Below, in pieces: positions 22,438 through 34,034 of a stretch of DNA of 48,907 nt. The notes beneath the pieces are model-generated. The model searched no databases. It saw only the letters and a list, made by a program, of their open reading frames with translations, and was not told the origin of the DNA. Made by a program: the position numbers and the translations under genes. This DNA is from Jaapia argillacea MUCL 33604 (Eukaryota; Basidiomycota; Agaricomycetes; Jaapiales; Jaapiaceae), in assembly GCA_000697665.1 (NCBI GenBank), contig KL197758.1, positions 8,475 to 57,381 of the forward strand, read 5' to 3'. Numbering within the stretch: the first letter of the stretch is position 1; every line of letters begins with the position of its first letter.

Positions 22438-24068
22438 ATGACAGTGGCCACCTATCTCTCTGGGACATCCCCTGCCAAACCTTATGCTGCCATCATTTTC
22501 GACTTGGGCGACCTCCCTTCGACTCCCCCAGCCAAAACCTCTCCTCTTTCGCCAAAGCAGCTGCTCTCCACGTACACTTGGTCGGAATATGGTCGAGCTC
22601 ATGACGCTTGCTGTGAGCAAGCATGCCAGCACCCTCGCTTGGGTTCGCTAGACCTCGACTCTGGGAGCGTCGATGCCCCGGTTTCTGACCCATCACTCGC
22701 CAACTTAATCGAATCTCTTCGCTCGAGGACGGGACAGGCTGTTTCAGTTTTTGCTATGTGGCATGTAGCCTTGCCATTCGACGAGGTGACACAGGCGAAA
22801 CGACCCCGTTTGTCCATTTTCGATCGATTTTTCTTCTCGAAAGAAGTTCGACGCCGCCAGCCGAACCTCGCCTTCTACAAAGCCGTCGTCGAGAAGACAG
22901 GTGTGGACCCACGCTCAGTCATTCTCGTCGACGACAGGGTCGAGAATGTTTTATCCGCTCGCTCACTTGGAATCACTGGAATCCTTTATAAGGATTTGGA
23001 CTTCGTCGCCAAGTCGCTGTGCAATCTGTTTGGCGATTCTGTTTCTCGAGGATTGGATTTCATGGAGAGGCACGCGCGAAATCATTTATCCTACACCAAC
23101 ACGGATGTGATTCTACATGAGAATTTCGCCCAGCTTCTCATTCTGGAGGCTTTAGAGAATAGGTAAGTAATCTTACGTTACAGCCTGGTCGATGAGGTTC
23201 TGACTTGCGGGTAGACGGTTGGTGAAATACCACAGTTTTCCAAGAATAGCCAACTTTTTCCAAGGTTTGCGAATCCGTTCTGTTTCAGCGATTTCTCTGC
23301 TCACAGGTTCCTGGATTTTCAGGAGAAGGTACATTGACGACTTCGAAATTTCCCTGTGATTTGGACACGACTTCTCTATATCTTTCCATCACACACGATG
23401 TGGATGCTAAGACTGTAAATTCGGTCATGGACGATATGTTGACGTACCGGAACTCTGACGGCATCATTGAAGTGCGAGACCCTTACCTTGATTCGGAACG
23501 TAACTGACATATCTCCATGTAGGTATATTTTGATCGTTTCCGGCCCCGGACAGATCCCGTCGTCTGCGTAAACGTCCTCACATTATTCTGTACCCAGGGG
23601 CGTAGCGACGACCTCGCTCTTGAGGACACCATAGATTGGGTATGGGACGTCCTCTACAATCGTGCCTATATCGAAGGAACACGTTATTACGCCACCCCCG
23701 AAGCATTCCTCTTCTTCCTCTCCAGATTCATCCAACGCTGTCCACCCTCCCTCCTCGATCGTTTCCTCCCCATCTACACTCAACGACTACGCGAGTCAAT
23801 AGGCTCGAAAGGTGACGCACTGGCATTAGCTATGCGCATCATCGCTTGTGCGTCAGTTGGGCTGAGAGACGAGGTTGATCTTGAGAGGTTGGAGAAGAGG
23901 CAGGAGAGGGATGGTGGGTGGGCTGATGGGTGGTTTTATAAGTATGGGAGTTCGGGTGTGTTGATCGCCAATCGGGGTTTGACGACGGCTTTTGCTATCA
24001 ACGCGATTAGGGAGGTTAAGAAGCTGAGAGAGAAGGGTGTTCCTGTGTCTTATGCTGGCTTTTGGTAA
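22438..24068 (+). CDS. HAD-like / class II terpene cyclase fusion (drimane-synthase type)
   Basis: Four exons (22438-23162, 23215-23264, 23323-23471, 23523-24068) give 489 aa. The N-terminal half is a haloacid-dehalogenase-like domain: AAIIFDLGDL with the nucleophile Asp22, and the late acidic motif VILVDDRVENV at about 161-171. The C-terminal half carries KFPCDLDTTSL: a DxDTT motif (Asp271-Thr275), the acid of class II terpene cyclases. This HAD plus terpene-cyclase-beta layout is that of fungal drimanyl/albicanyl diphosphate synthases (AstC/AncC group), in which the cyclase protonates farnesyl diphosphate and the HAD part removes phosphate. In the HAD motif the second Asp position is Gly (DLGD), so phosphatase activity is uncertain. 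The ATG at 22438 gives the full HAD start. No P450, transporter or other obvious pathway gene is adjacent. Confidence 0.82.
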
Positions 24069-24808
24069 CGCAAGTGACGACTCGATTTTCTGATCCCTCC
24101 ATTGTAGATGAGTCACCCCACGCATATCTTATTTTGCACCATGTTGTCTGTTGTAATCTTGTTTAGATTGCTACATTTAGTGTTGTAACCTTGTACCTGT
24201 ACTACTGCCATCAATGTATGGAACGAGATGGTCTAATCGTCTCTTGTGCACCATTTTGTGCGAACCTGTGAGAGTAGGCAAGGGGCCCACAAGGCAGCAA
24301 CATGGCTCGCCGAGGGGGCTATCGTCGATCGGCGGGACCACTTTCAACGTACCCGCTGCGCTCGCTGAAGACAACGTGGCCCGTACGTCAGGTTACGGCG
24401 CAACTCCCAGTTTGTCGTCTGTGGTCAAGCGTTGGAGTGGTGCGACAGGGTCAGATCAAATGGACGCACGTCGACTAGACTGGTATAAAACTCCCTTTAA
24501 ACCCCAATATAATATGTTTTGCACTCCCTCCTCAAATCTTCGAACTGGATGAGATGGATGTTATACGATCATGGTCAAGTTAAGTTATGTGAATGCGAGG
24601 GACGTATCGTACAGGTTGTACTACAAGATTGCGAGATGAGAGGGAGGCGACGAATACGATAGGTTACGATGAGCTATGCAGTTACAACAGGTACGGTCCC
24701 CAAAAACGAAAACAAACGGGCTACATGCAGGCGAGAGAAAACAATACGGATCCTGGTACGAGGCTATTGTACCAAGCCACGAGACGACATCAGCCTAAAG
24801 AAACATCG
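24069..24808. other. Intergenic interval with an orphan promoter-like block
   Basis: No gene is supported. At about 24483, TATAAAACTCCCTTTAAACC followed by CCAATAT closely resembles the TATA region before copy B (17609), but no matching coding sequence follows; it could be a relic of a duplicated promoter. Confidence 0.4.
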
Positions 24809-26455
24809 TTACACCAAAACCTTTTGGAAAGGCGAAGCAAAAGAATAAAGTATACCGGTCGCCATCCTATAAGGAAGGGTTACGGCCTGAAAAGCGATTT
24901 CGCTAATGGTGCCAGTCCGACGAATGCGACGGCGTCCACTGCTGCCTGAACTGCCGCTCCTTTTCCTACTAATGATCTTCGGATTCCTAACTTTTAACTC
25001 GACGTCACCGTCTGCGATGCCATGGGCATCTGGGATGACCTCGATGGAACCGGTGGATAGGGTGGTATCGTCCGAGTCTTCTGGGATGGTTTCGAGGCGG
25101 GGTGATCGACTGATGTGTAGTTTGCCGCTGCTACCTGGGCTCAAAGGACCAGTTGAAGGGCTGCCTGAATGGTTCGAGGCTCCGTTGATCAGGAGGCGGG
25201 GCGGGTAAGTCGGTCTCAAGACAGAGAGGAATTTCTCGGGAACGAACAGGGCAATTGAAACGAGACGGTCGAGGACGGGATGCATCTGAGTATAAGCCTT
25301 GACCATGGTCTCATCCCAATGACCCGATCCTCGCATAGCCTCCGAATGCTTCCACTCATCGACGAAGTGGGAAAGTGTCGCTTCCAGAGCTGCTAACCTC
25401 TTCTCCTGTGAACTTCTCCCGACCTCAGCTTTACGATCCTGCCTTCGGAGAGCCCTGTCAACGTCTTCCAATGAACCTGAGACGTCATCATAGACATCTT
25501 CTAACGTATCCTTGGTTTCGGTCGCTATCGCTCTGAGCCGCTCTATTTCCTTCTCGAGCTGCTCGACTCGCGTGACCAGATCCTTAACTTTATGGTCCGT
25601 CTCAATTCGGTTTTGGAGGCCAGGACTGGGGTAATGGTAATGAATGGTGTCGTGGAGGTCTTGGGTCCGTTTTCGGAGACGTTTGATGAGGTGAGACCAT
25701 GGTCGGATGCCGAGAGCGAGGACAAAGAGCGTAGTGGAGAACCAAGAGAGAGGGTGAGGAAGGTTTGGTCCGTTCAGGACGGAAAGAACGTGTCGGAGAA
25801 ACATGGCTCCGAGAAACGGTGATACGAGGGATAGCCCCAGGTAGGCGAGCTCATGGGTATGAAGCTCACTGCGAGCCAGATGTATCAACCGAGAACCTGA
25901 TGAAGTGGAGCCATTGGGCCGCAGAGTGTCAGGCGCAGCATATTTGGGGCGGGAAGAGCGGTAGAGTTGCCAGGGAACTATTTAAATCGTCAAGGTCAGC
26001 TGACGGACATGATGAAGGCGATGCTCACCTTCGATGAGCTGATGGAGATACAGAATGAGTAGACAAATGAGGAACAGATTCTTCAGATGGTCTGTCCCAG
26101 TGAGCCAGTTCCCGACGGGCGCGACGAGTGCGACGATGATGGACAGATCCAGATCCGTCCAAGTAGAGGGCCGTTCTCTAGCACCAGCACCTTGCAATCC
26201 TGCCTCAATCATTGAGGGATTCGCTTTCGCCTTCCCTGTAAAAGCCTTACCATTCGGTGCGACGACAAACTCTTCTTCGCTCCCCCCTTCGTCAATCTCC
26301 TGTCCATCGTACTCCCGGCCCAATGACATGTCCGAGTCCTCGTCGGCATCGGACTCTCGCATCACCCGCTCAGAAGCTGCGGGCGGAGAATCCGGGGGGG
26401 TGGTGTAATGGCTATCGGTTCCGCGCCCATTTTCTTTGCCCTGCTTGGAGGTCAT
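24809..26455 (-). CDS. Membrane-anchored coiled-coil protein, uncharacterised
   Basis: Two exons (26455-26029, 25977-24809) separated by a 51-bp intron with a CTGAC branch site give 531 aa. The acidic, Ser/Pro-rich N-terminus (about 1-100) precedes a hydrophobic region at the exon junction (LSIIVALVAPVGNWL, NLFLICLLILYLHQLI). A second hydrophobic region (LAYLGLSLVSPFLGAMFL, then WFSTTLFVLALGIRPW) and a coiled coil (about 225-340, with VEQLEKEIERLRAIATE) follow. Next come a Ser/Gly-rich linker, a basic RKRSGSS stretch and a final hydrophobic/amphipathic segment. The ATG (MTSKQGKENG) is the first in frame. It resembles conserved Agaricomycete membrane proteins of unknown function; an organelle or ER membrane role is only a guess. 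It is divergent from the F-box gene, with starts 283 bp apart. Confidence 0.72.
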
Positions 26456-26738
26456 GGTGGTTGAAGAGAAAGAGGAATTGGAGGGCACATCCACGCACTA
26501 GCGTCGAGTATGCGGGGGAAGAACCATGCTCAGAGATCGGAGATGACGCTCGCTGCCATTTTCGGATCATCGCGTGGCTAATTCGGCTTCCGCTCAACTT
26601 GCCATTTTCAACGTTGGCTACATGTTGCATCCGCCGACCACTCTGCTCGAACTTTACAACGTTAAACTGCGCGGATACAGGCTTTATTAACACGCAGGTC
26701 TTCATATCACGGAGGAAACGTGTTCACTGTCGTACAAG

Positions 26739-28351
26739 ATGCACCGTTGTTTACTGATAGAAGACGTGGTAACCCATATCGCTCTCAGCACTTTCGACCA
26801 ATATTATCCATCCTCAGAGTCTCGGCGAACCATTCTGAACATGGCTCTTACATGTCGTGCATTTTTCGGGCCTGCCATGGATATCCTATGGTCGGAGATA
26901 CCCAACCTCGTACCACTCATCAAATGCATGCCTCCGGACTTATGGCAGGTTTCCGGAACGTGGTATTGGGGAGATTCTCGTCCTGAAGACACGATTTTAG
27001 TGCGTACTCGATCAGCTCTTTTGTCTGTTTCCCGTAGGCTGATATCTCGCCCCAGTCTCTCCGGAGAGCGCTCTTGGTAACTGATTGGGAGCGATTTAGC
27101 ATTTACGCTCCACGTGTCAGGTCTTTTGGTTTCACAGATCAATTGCACTACAACATTTGTATTGCAGATCAAGCTGTTTGTGCCGAAGCTTTCCGCGACA
27201 TATCGCTCTGCAAACCGACAGAACAGCTTCTACCGAACCTTCGTCATCTTGGATGGTCCGACAAAGATCAACTCCTTGCTCCTTATGTCCATCTTTTCCT
27301 CGGTCCCAAGCTTCATAGCTTGAATCTTGATCTCCATGATGAAGATCACACCAAGGTGTCCTCGATGTTGTCTTATGCATCGTTCAAATGCCCTTACCTG
27401 ACACATGTCGAACTCGCATATAAACTCGATAAGTCAAACGACGTCCAAGACATCTCGAAGTTCATCACCGGCCTCGCTCATCTCGTTAAGTTGGATATCA
27501 AGATCCCAAGTTTGAGCGCGGAATCTATCATCCACCTGTCCAATCTGGATTGCCTTGAAGCATTGTTAATGCGGGTCCCAAATCTTGGGGACGCAGACCT
27601 GCACGCGGCCAAACACTTCCACCCTGCACATGACTCGAGCGTCGGGTTCCCAAGCTTACAGCATCTAAATATCGTCACCACTCGCCTATCGTCGATTTTA
27701 TCCGTCTGTCGCCTCATGCGGTCTACACCCGCGAAATCCATCTCCTTCAGCTTCGAGACTGCCACCAACGACGAAGTGAGGAGTTTAATCAAAATCCTTC
27801 ACGACCAGTGTTCACATTCGTTATTGGAAACGTTATGCGTTCGCCAAAAAAATCCATCCTCCTCCACGCCGATCGCACCTGGGATATCCATCGTCCCGTT
27901 ATTTGCCTTCCGAAACCTCCAGTCTCTCTACGTGCAGTCAATTTCGCTCGCCTTGAATGATGCATTAGTCCGAGATTTGGCTGTCTCCTGGCCGGAACTC
28001 GTTTGCCTCGACATTGCAGCTGATCTCAACGCCGCCGCCCACGCCACCCTACTAACCCTTGCTTCGCTACAAATCCTCGCCGGACACTGTCCCAGATTAG
28101 TGCAGGTACAACTACATGTTGACTCCCGCGTCTTACCCGACCCATTGGATGGATTTGTCGGGGAGAAGGTGGCGATATTGGAGTTGAGGTCTTCCCCAAT
28201 TTCCGACGCTGATGATGTGGCGGGTTTTCTGATGGAGGTCTTCCCGAACCTATACTCTATCCATGCCTCGGACCCCCTAGCTGCGGTTGGAGGGTTACCT
28301 AATAGATGGCAGAGAGTCAACGACATCTTGGCGAATCGGTTTACGAACTGA
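26739..28351 (+). CDS. F-box domain protein with leucine-rich repeat-like body
   Basis: Two exons (26739-26999, 27038-28351) with a short 38-bp intron give 524 aa. The N-terminus fits the divergent F-box of Agaricomycete F-box families: a hydrophobic start (VVTHIALSTFD), then ALTCRAFFGPAMDILWSEI and PLIKCMPPDLW. After the intron, RRALLVTDWERFSIYAPRVR matches the linker usual in these proteins. Irregular Leu-rich repeats follow (LPNLRHLGW, LHSLNLDL, LAHLVKLDIKI, FPSLQHLNIV, FRNLQSLYVQSI, LVCLDIAADL). Such proteins are expected to recruit substrates to an SCF E3 ubiquitin ligase through Skp1. The substrate is unknown. The family is greatly expanded in mushrooms, so linkage to the mating locus may be incidental. 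Confidence 0.85.
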
Positions 28352-28362
28352 AAACTCGAAAC

Positions 28363-28835
28363 AGATGGAGGTTTATGACATGTGGTCCAGGTGTACGTCC
28401 TTCCCTTGTTATATATCAACGCAGTGTATCTCACGACGTCTTCCCAGATCTCTACATCATCGGGTTTCTATCGTGAAATACAAGGACATGCCTCCTGGTT
28501 TTGGTCATATTCTTGATCGAGATTAGGAGGGGGGGTTCGGACTTTGTACCATCTACCTCCGTTCATTTTAGATGTCAGGTTGTCTTGGGAAGATGGTCGT
28601 TCCTTGCGGGAGACGTCTCGTTGTCTAGGGTAGTAGGGCTCCTCGGGATCGGGGCGTAGAGTCCGCAATCTCCTAGTTCCCTGTCAACGTCCAACCATAG
28701 CGTGCCTAGTAGATCGGCGAAATAGATGGGCGATTGGACATGCGATCTAGGTATGTGGCTTCCTTGTTATGTTAAGAAACAGTGGATCTCACGGTGCTCT
28801 CGTTCGTCCGCCTTTCATTGTGCAGTACAAGGTCA
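28363..28835. repeat. Degenerate direct duplication downstream of the F-box gene
   Basis: Segments beginning near 28363 and 28723 share, in order, AGATGG, GACATG, TCTAGGT or TCCAGGT, CTTGTTAT, CAGTG-ATCTCACG and CAAGG. They are about 360 bp apart and strongly diverged. No open frame is conserved between them. The 28836-29662 interval also holds a 114-aa open frame (29347-29003, minus) without any recognisable motif. Confidence 0.35.
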
Positions 28836-29662
28836 AGGCGGGAGGTTTCCGTTGTACTTACTCGATGTCGAGAACGGTGATGTCGGAGTTGGTGTGGTTG
28901 TGTTAATGTTAATGGTACGTCCCCTTGGTTTTGAAACAGTGTCCAGTAGTCTCTGCACTTCGTCATGAATCGCCGATGGTACCCGTCGACGACCGTCGGT
29001 TCTCATGTTGCCTTCCCCGCTAGTTGACTAGCAGTCCGCGGTGTCCATTCGGGCGCGAGGACATTTACGAGCCGGTGCATTGCCCCAAGGAGGCGACGAA
29101 GCTCCACATCTACCACTTTGATAAACCTTTTTTGGGCCGGTTTTTTGTCCAGTCCGAACTCAATCTTACGTCTCTCTAGACTTCTGCTGCATTCCTCTGA
29201 AGTACTGCCTTGTTCTGCCATACGAAAATCGGACTCAGAGATCTGGAGAGACTCCGCCACGAACATACACTCCTGCCAAATATGGGAAGTGCCATCTGGT
29301 TTCCTTTTTGGGCGGTGGCTGCGACAATTCCCCGGCGCCACCTGCATTCCAGGTTAGTCGAATTTTATTGTTCTTTCCAGCCAAGCATAGATCTGACATC
29401 GTAATATGGCAGGCAACTCGCATGCCGACCGCAACTTCGTCTCCATTTCCTTGTTATCAATGAAGGCTGTTACTTGTTGCTCAAAACTTCTCCCGTCGCT
29501 TCCGAATCCCATGCGATTCCCGATGGTTCCTGCGCCGGAGCTTCCTCTAGCCTATAACTGATCATCATCTTGGTGCAATCGGCGCTGTGCATTCCAAACC
29601 TTGAATGCCCCCATAATCTCTTCGACCTTCACCTCACGCACACCAGAGTCAGCGCTACCATC

Positions 29663-31627
29663 ATGCGCGCCGAGCTCCCCACTGTATCGATTCTGTGCAC
29701 ATTGCTCTTACTCCCTACTCTACATTGGCAATGGCGCACCCGTGATGTAGCAATACTCTCCACGATTACGTGGTTATTGGCATGCAACTTGATTCATGTC
29801 ATCAACTCTATTGTATGGGCAGATAATGTGGTTCCTCGAGTTCCTGTTTGGTGCGACCTCAGTGAGTGGTTGCTTGCTTCTCCTCGCCAACTTCGCTCAT
29901 CGTTCTTGTCATTTCAGCTACCAAGATTCTCCTTGGTGCGCCGGTGGCAATTGCTGGCGCGTGTCTATGTATATGCCAACGTCTCGAGTTCATCGCGTCC
30001 ATGCGAGAATTGGCATGCAATGGAAACCGTAAACGGCGAAGGACAATAATGGAGTTCGCCCTTTGTATAGTCATCCCATTCGTGTATATGGCTTTCCGTG
30101 AGTTCTTTCCTCATCCTAAGTGTACCGCCCTTCTAACCGAGATCCAGACACGCTCGTACAAAACCATCGATTCGATATAATTGAGGATTTTGGCTGTGAA
30201 GCTGCGATTTACGCATCTGCACCGGCTGTCATCCTCGTCTGGTTACCTCCTATTCTCATTTGCATTACTTCCTTGGTATATTCGAGTATGCACTTTACTC
30301 CCGTCTTTGTGATTCAACAATCTGACTCTTTCTTTGTAGTCCTAGTTCTGATTCATGCATATTCACTTCATTCTGGATTCTCCCGCCACATCGCCAATCG
30401 ATCGCGTTTCACTCAATCCACATTCACGCGATTACTATCAATGTCCATGCTTCAAACATTCCTTCTTACCTGGTTTTTCCTTACTACCCTCGTACTATCC
30501 GCTTTCCGTCCGTGGACGTCATTCAAACAAGTTCACTCGCAGATGTCGACCATCGCGGTTGCTGCAGAAAGTGACCTGTCTGTTCAGGAGCATATCAGGG
30601 TAGAGCTGGTGTTCTGGATTATTCCGGTCCTTTCGGTTATCGTTTTTGTGTTCGGTGTTATGGGCGAACGGGCTCAACAGAGCATCAAGTCGGTCGTGAA
30701 AGACATTCGGATTAGGAGTCGATCACTTTCGTTACCCATTCAGTAAGCTCCCCTCGACTTTTATTCTCTATACATCCTTATATCTGCGATAGTTCCGAAT
30801 ATCAAACATCTTCCAAATCTTCCACTGGCTCCACGACACCTGTTCCCCTCCTTCAATCTGGCTGGGAAGATACTTGGCGATCTGAAGGCAAACGTTCTCC
30901 CAGTCCCGTCAGGCCCAAATCGCGAGCCACTTCACCAGCGGCGATTGATACGGACGCTTCATTCGCAGCTTCTACATTGTCATATCTCAAATCGCCGACT
31001 GCGAGGCAATTACAACCTCTCGGTCTTCCCCAACTCACCACTCCGCCCGCTGTCTACTCTGATCAAATCACTCCTTCTTCTATGGAATTTTCGACTCAGC
31101 GACAGGAAGAATTCCATTCGAGTCCTGGATCTGGGTATACTCCGTATCGAGAGCGCCCTCGACATATGAGCAATGGAACTATTGCGAGCTCGATCTTGGT
31201 TGTGGGGTCTTGGCCTGAACCTCCCACCGTAATTCCACTTTCGCCTTCACTTTCGAGTTCATCATCGTATTCCTCGTTATCGTCGTCCTCCGCCGCTTCA
31301 TACCTCTCTCCCAAGCACACTATCTCGAAACTTCCCCCTTCACCTTCACACTCACCACGGGTATCGCCGCGGGACTCGCTTTTGCATCCGTATGCAAACA
31401 GCGATAATTTCTCATCTCGCTCTTGTACTCCCATCCCCATCTCGCCTTCGGATCCCGCCTTCCAGGCCCCGTTCCAGGGACCAGGGGTGACGATTGCTGT
31501 ACAACCTCCTAAGGAAGTACACCTGAAAAGGAAGACTTCTTTGACGAAGATCCGTACGAAACCAGTCAAACGACCAATTGGAGTGGACAAGGTCTTCATG
31601 ACTGTTGTGAAGGAGACCACGGACTGA
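29663..31627 (+). CDS. Divergent STE3-like receptor with long Ser/Pro-rich tail (R4)
   Basis: Five exons (29663-29861, 29918-30097, 30148-30285, 30340-30742, 30793-31627) give 584 aa, long for this family. The intron plan is that of R2/R3 (exons 2 and 3 are again 180 and 138 nt). Recognisable: HVINSIVWADNVVPRVPVW, TTKILLGAPVAI, KRRRTIMEFA, RFDIIEDFGC, RPWTSFKQVHSQ. The normally constant YIVQGHRFD reads TLVQNHRFD (Gly to Asn), and the seventh-helix region is divergent. The last exon encodes about 280 aa of Ser/Pro/Thr-rich cytosolic tail. The ATG of MRAELPTV aligns with R2/R3 starts. No pheromone gene or ACAATG cluster was found nearby, so it may be a non-mating-type or orphan receptor. The reading frame is intact throughout. 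Confidence 0.88.
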
Positions 31628-31979
31628 ATTTCCATTTGATTGAACCTTTTTCTTTTCGTTTCTGCTGTGAACACTTGTCATTTGGGTGCCGCGCTAGTCG
31701 TGGTAGCTTTCACTCCTTTCCTCTTGAGTTTATTCCTAGATCAATTACTTCTACTTATACATTCGTCTTCCATCCTACAGTGGTCGCTAATACACTGTAT
31801 CCATTTCATGATCTGCCTCCTATCTCCCATCTCACCGTCTTTTGTATACTTATCCTTTTGGAATCAGACTGCGAAGTTGTATCATACATCACCAGATCGA
31901 TCCGTAGCTCTACGTTGTAACATCGAATCCAATTTGCGTATCCCTCTTTGCTGCCGCACATCATCAGTGAATATTTGAG

Positions 31980-32093
31980 GTGGTATGCGAAGGTATAGAC
32001 CGCTCTATACCTGCCAGACCTCCATACCACTTGCCATGATATAAAATGGTAGTAAGCAGGTTTGGGGAGCTATAGAGCGCTCCATACCTGCTT
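31980..32093. repeat. Nested inverted repeats / hairpin element
   Basis: Two adjacent hairpins. The first has outer arms GTGGTATG (31980) and CATACCAC (32023) and inner arms GGTATAGA (31992) and TCTATACC (32004). The second has AAGCAGGT (32054) and ACCTGCTT (32086), with inner GGAGC/GCTCC pairing. Related CTATACC/CCATACC words recur beyond the assembly gap. This suggests the subterminal part of a small transposable element. Confidence 0.5.
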
Positions 32094-32939
32094 CCTAATT
32101 TAGAAATTTGCCAAAACGGGTGACAGTGAAGTGCCTTCCAACAACGAGAAGGACAGCCGTCGCTTGTGACTGCCAAGTCACTAGCGCAATAATTCTCATC
32201 GAAATATACGAATATTTCGGAAGTATCACAAGCGTAGCAAAATGTCTGCAAGCAGGCCTGTGACGATATTTGGATATTAAAATATATTCCTATCCAATCA
32301 CAGATCTAATTGATAGTAAACTACGGATGGAAAACAGACGACATTTCCTCAACCCAATACTCTCCCCCCAAACCATGCCGGGCTTCATGTACTGTTGAGT
32401 GGGGGATAACTTCGAAAGAGAGACCAGATTAGTCAAGACACAGCCATGGTAGAGGTGGAGACTTACCGAAAGCATTGAGAACTAGTTCTGACGAAGTGGA
32501 GGAGCTACCTCCCCCTAATCCTGCAAATAAAACAAGTGTTGGCACTTACACCTGCAGAGACGACGTAGCGGCACGGGTGGCCTCACGTCGGATGTGCATG
32601 GGCCAAGGGCCTTAGCGGCACAGCATTGTTGGCAAGGGAGTCGAAAGTGGAAGCGGCGTGGAGGATGTTGAGGTTGCGGGGGAGACCAGGACTGTGAGCG
32701 AAAGCCGGAAGCGTCAGCATGCACGAAAGGAAAGCAGTGAGAACGCTGAGAGGAATGGGGGGAAGTGGGAGGAAGAATGGACAGTAAGATTCGCTACGTA
32801 CCATCTAACTGAAGGCCACCGTCTCTACCTATTGCATGTCGAACGGCGGCTGAGACACAGTGTGAGCGAGGCAGGTAGCAGAATGAACTAGAGTTTGTTC
32901 GTCAAGGTCACGGTAATACTCTAGGTGTGGGTTATAATT

Positions 32940-33622
32940 NNNNNNNNNNNNNNNNNNNNNNNNNNNNNNNNNNNNNNNNNNNNNNNNNNNNNNNNNNNNN
33001 NNNNNNNNNNNNNNNNNNNNNNNNNNNNNNNNNNNNNNNNNNNNNNNNNNNNNNNNNNNNNNNNNNNNNNNNNNNNNNNNNNNNNNNNNNNNNNNNNNNN
33101 NNNNNNNNNNNNNNNNNNNNNNNNNNNNNNNNNNNNNNNNNNNNNNNNNNNNNNNNNNNNNNNNNNNNNNNNNNNNNNNNNNNNNNNNNNNNNNNNNNNN
33201 NNNNNNNNNNNNNNNNNNNNNNNNNNNNNNNNNNNNNNNNNNNNNNNNNNNNNNNNNNNNNNNNNNNNNNNNNNNNNNNNNNNNNNNNNNNNNNNNNNNN
33301 NNNNNNNNNNNNNNNNNNNNNNNNNNNNNNNNNNNNNNNNNNNNNNNNNNNNNNNNNNNNNNNNNNNNNNNNNNNNNNNNNNNNNNNNNNNNNNNNNNNN
33401 NNNNNNNNNNNNNNNNNNNNNNNNNNNNNNNNNNNNNNNNNNNNNNNNNNNNNNNNNNNNNNNNNNNNNNNNNNNNNNNNNNNNNNNNNNNNNNNNNNNN
33501 NNNNNNNNNNNNNNNNNNNNNNNNNNNNNNNNNNNNNNNNNNNNNNNNNNNNNNNNNNNNNNNNNNNNNNNNNNNNNNNNNNNNNNNNNNNNNNNNNNNN
33601 NNNNNNNNNNNNNNNNNNNNNN
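32940..33622. other. Assembly gap (run of N)
   Basis: 683 unknown bases. The flanks (31980-32093, 33640-33700, 33960-34034) are rich in related CTATACC/CCATACC repeats, which may have caused the break. The 32094-32939 flank shows short minus-strand frames, one with a hydrophobic leader-like stretch (ending SCMLTLPAFAHS), but no gene I can complete. Whether a gene or a further pheromone precursor lies in the gap is unknown. Confidence 0.95.
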
Positions 33623-33959
33623 CCATCTTCCCTTCCTCCATACCGGCGGATCTCCCTTGCCCCGTACCGATTCTTTTCTATACCATACACCTCCATACTT
33701 TTCTCTTGTTTTGAACGCTTTGTAATCTCTAGACACATGAATACATGCTTTTTTCCCTCCATTGTCTCCTCGCCTGCTTGGCGTTCTAAACAATGCTTTG
33801 ATTTTTCAGTGTTTCCGAGATATCACAACATATCCAGTTACCGACAGCACAGATAACTCAAAAATCCATAACCATGTAACTACGATAGCTAACTATTGCC
33901 GACAATATTGCAACGGCCACATCCCTGTTAGGACGACCTTCCAAATTTAGGTAGGTCTG

Positions 33960-34034
33960 GGACCTCTCTATACCTATCGGCACCAATTCCTGGTATGGAG
34001 GTATGGGAGAGGTAAGGAGAGGTATAACTCGGCT
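33960..34034. repeat. GGTATGGAGGTATGGG-type repeat on the right of the gap
   Basis: CCTCTCTATACCTATCGG is followed by GGTATGGAGGTATGGG, AGAGGTAAGGAGAGGTATA. The words match, in inverted orientation, the hairpin element at 31980-32093. It is possibly the other end of the same repetitive element. The following 34035-35348 stretch shows only short overlapping open frames and no supported gene. Confidence 0.4.

Noticed and set aside
29003-29347. 114-codon minus-strand frame before R4
   Set aside because: It has an ATG but no motif, no splice context and no conservation evidence; mentioned only as interval content.
31096-31674. 192-codon frame on the minus strand
   Set aside because: Antisense to the low-complexity Ser/Pro-rich tail exon of R4.
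32829-33856. Long open frames spanning the run of N
   Set aside because: They exist only because unknown bases contain no stop codons.
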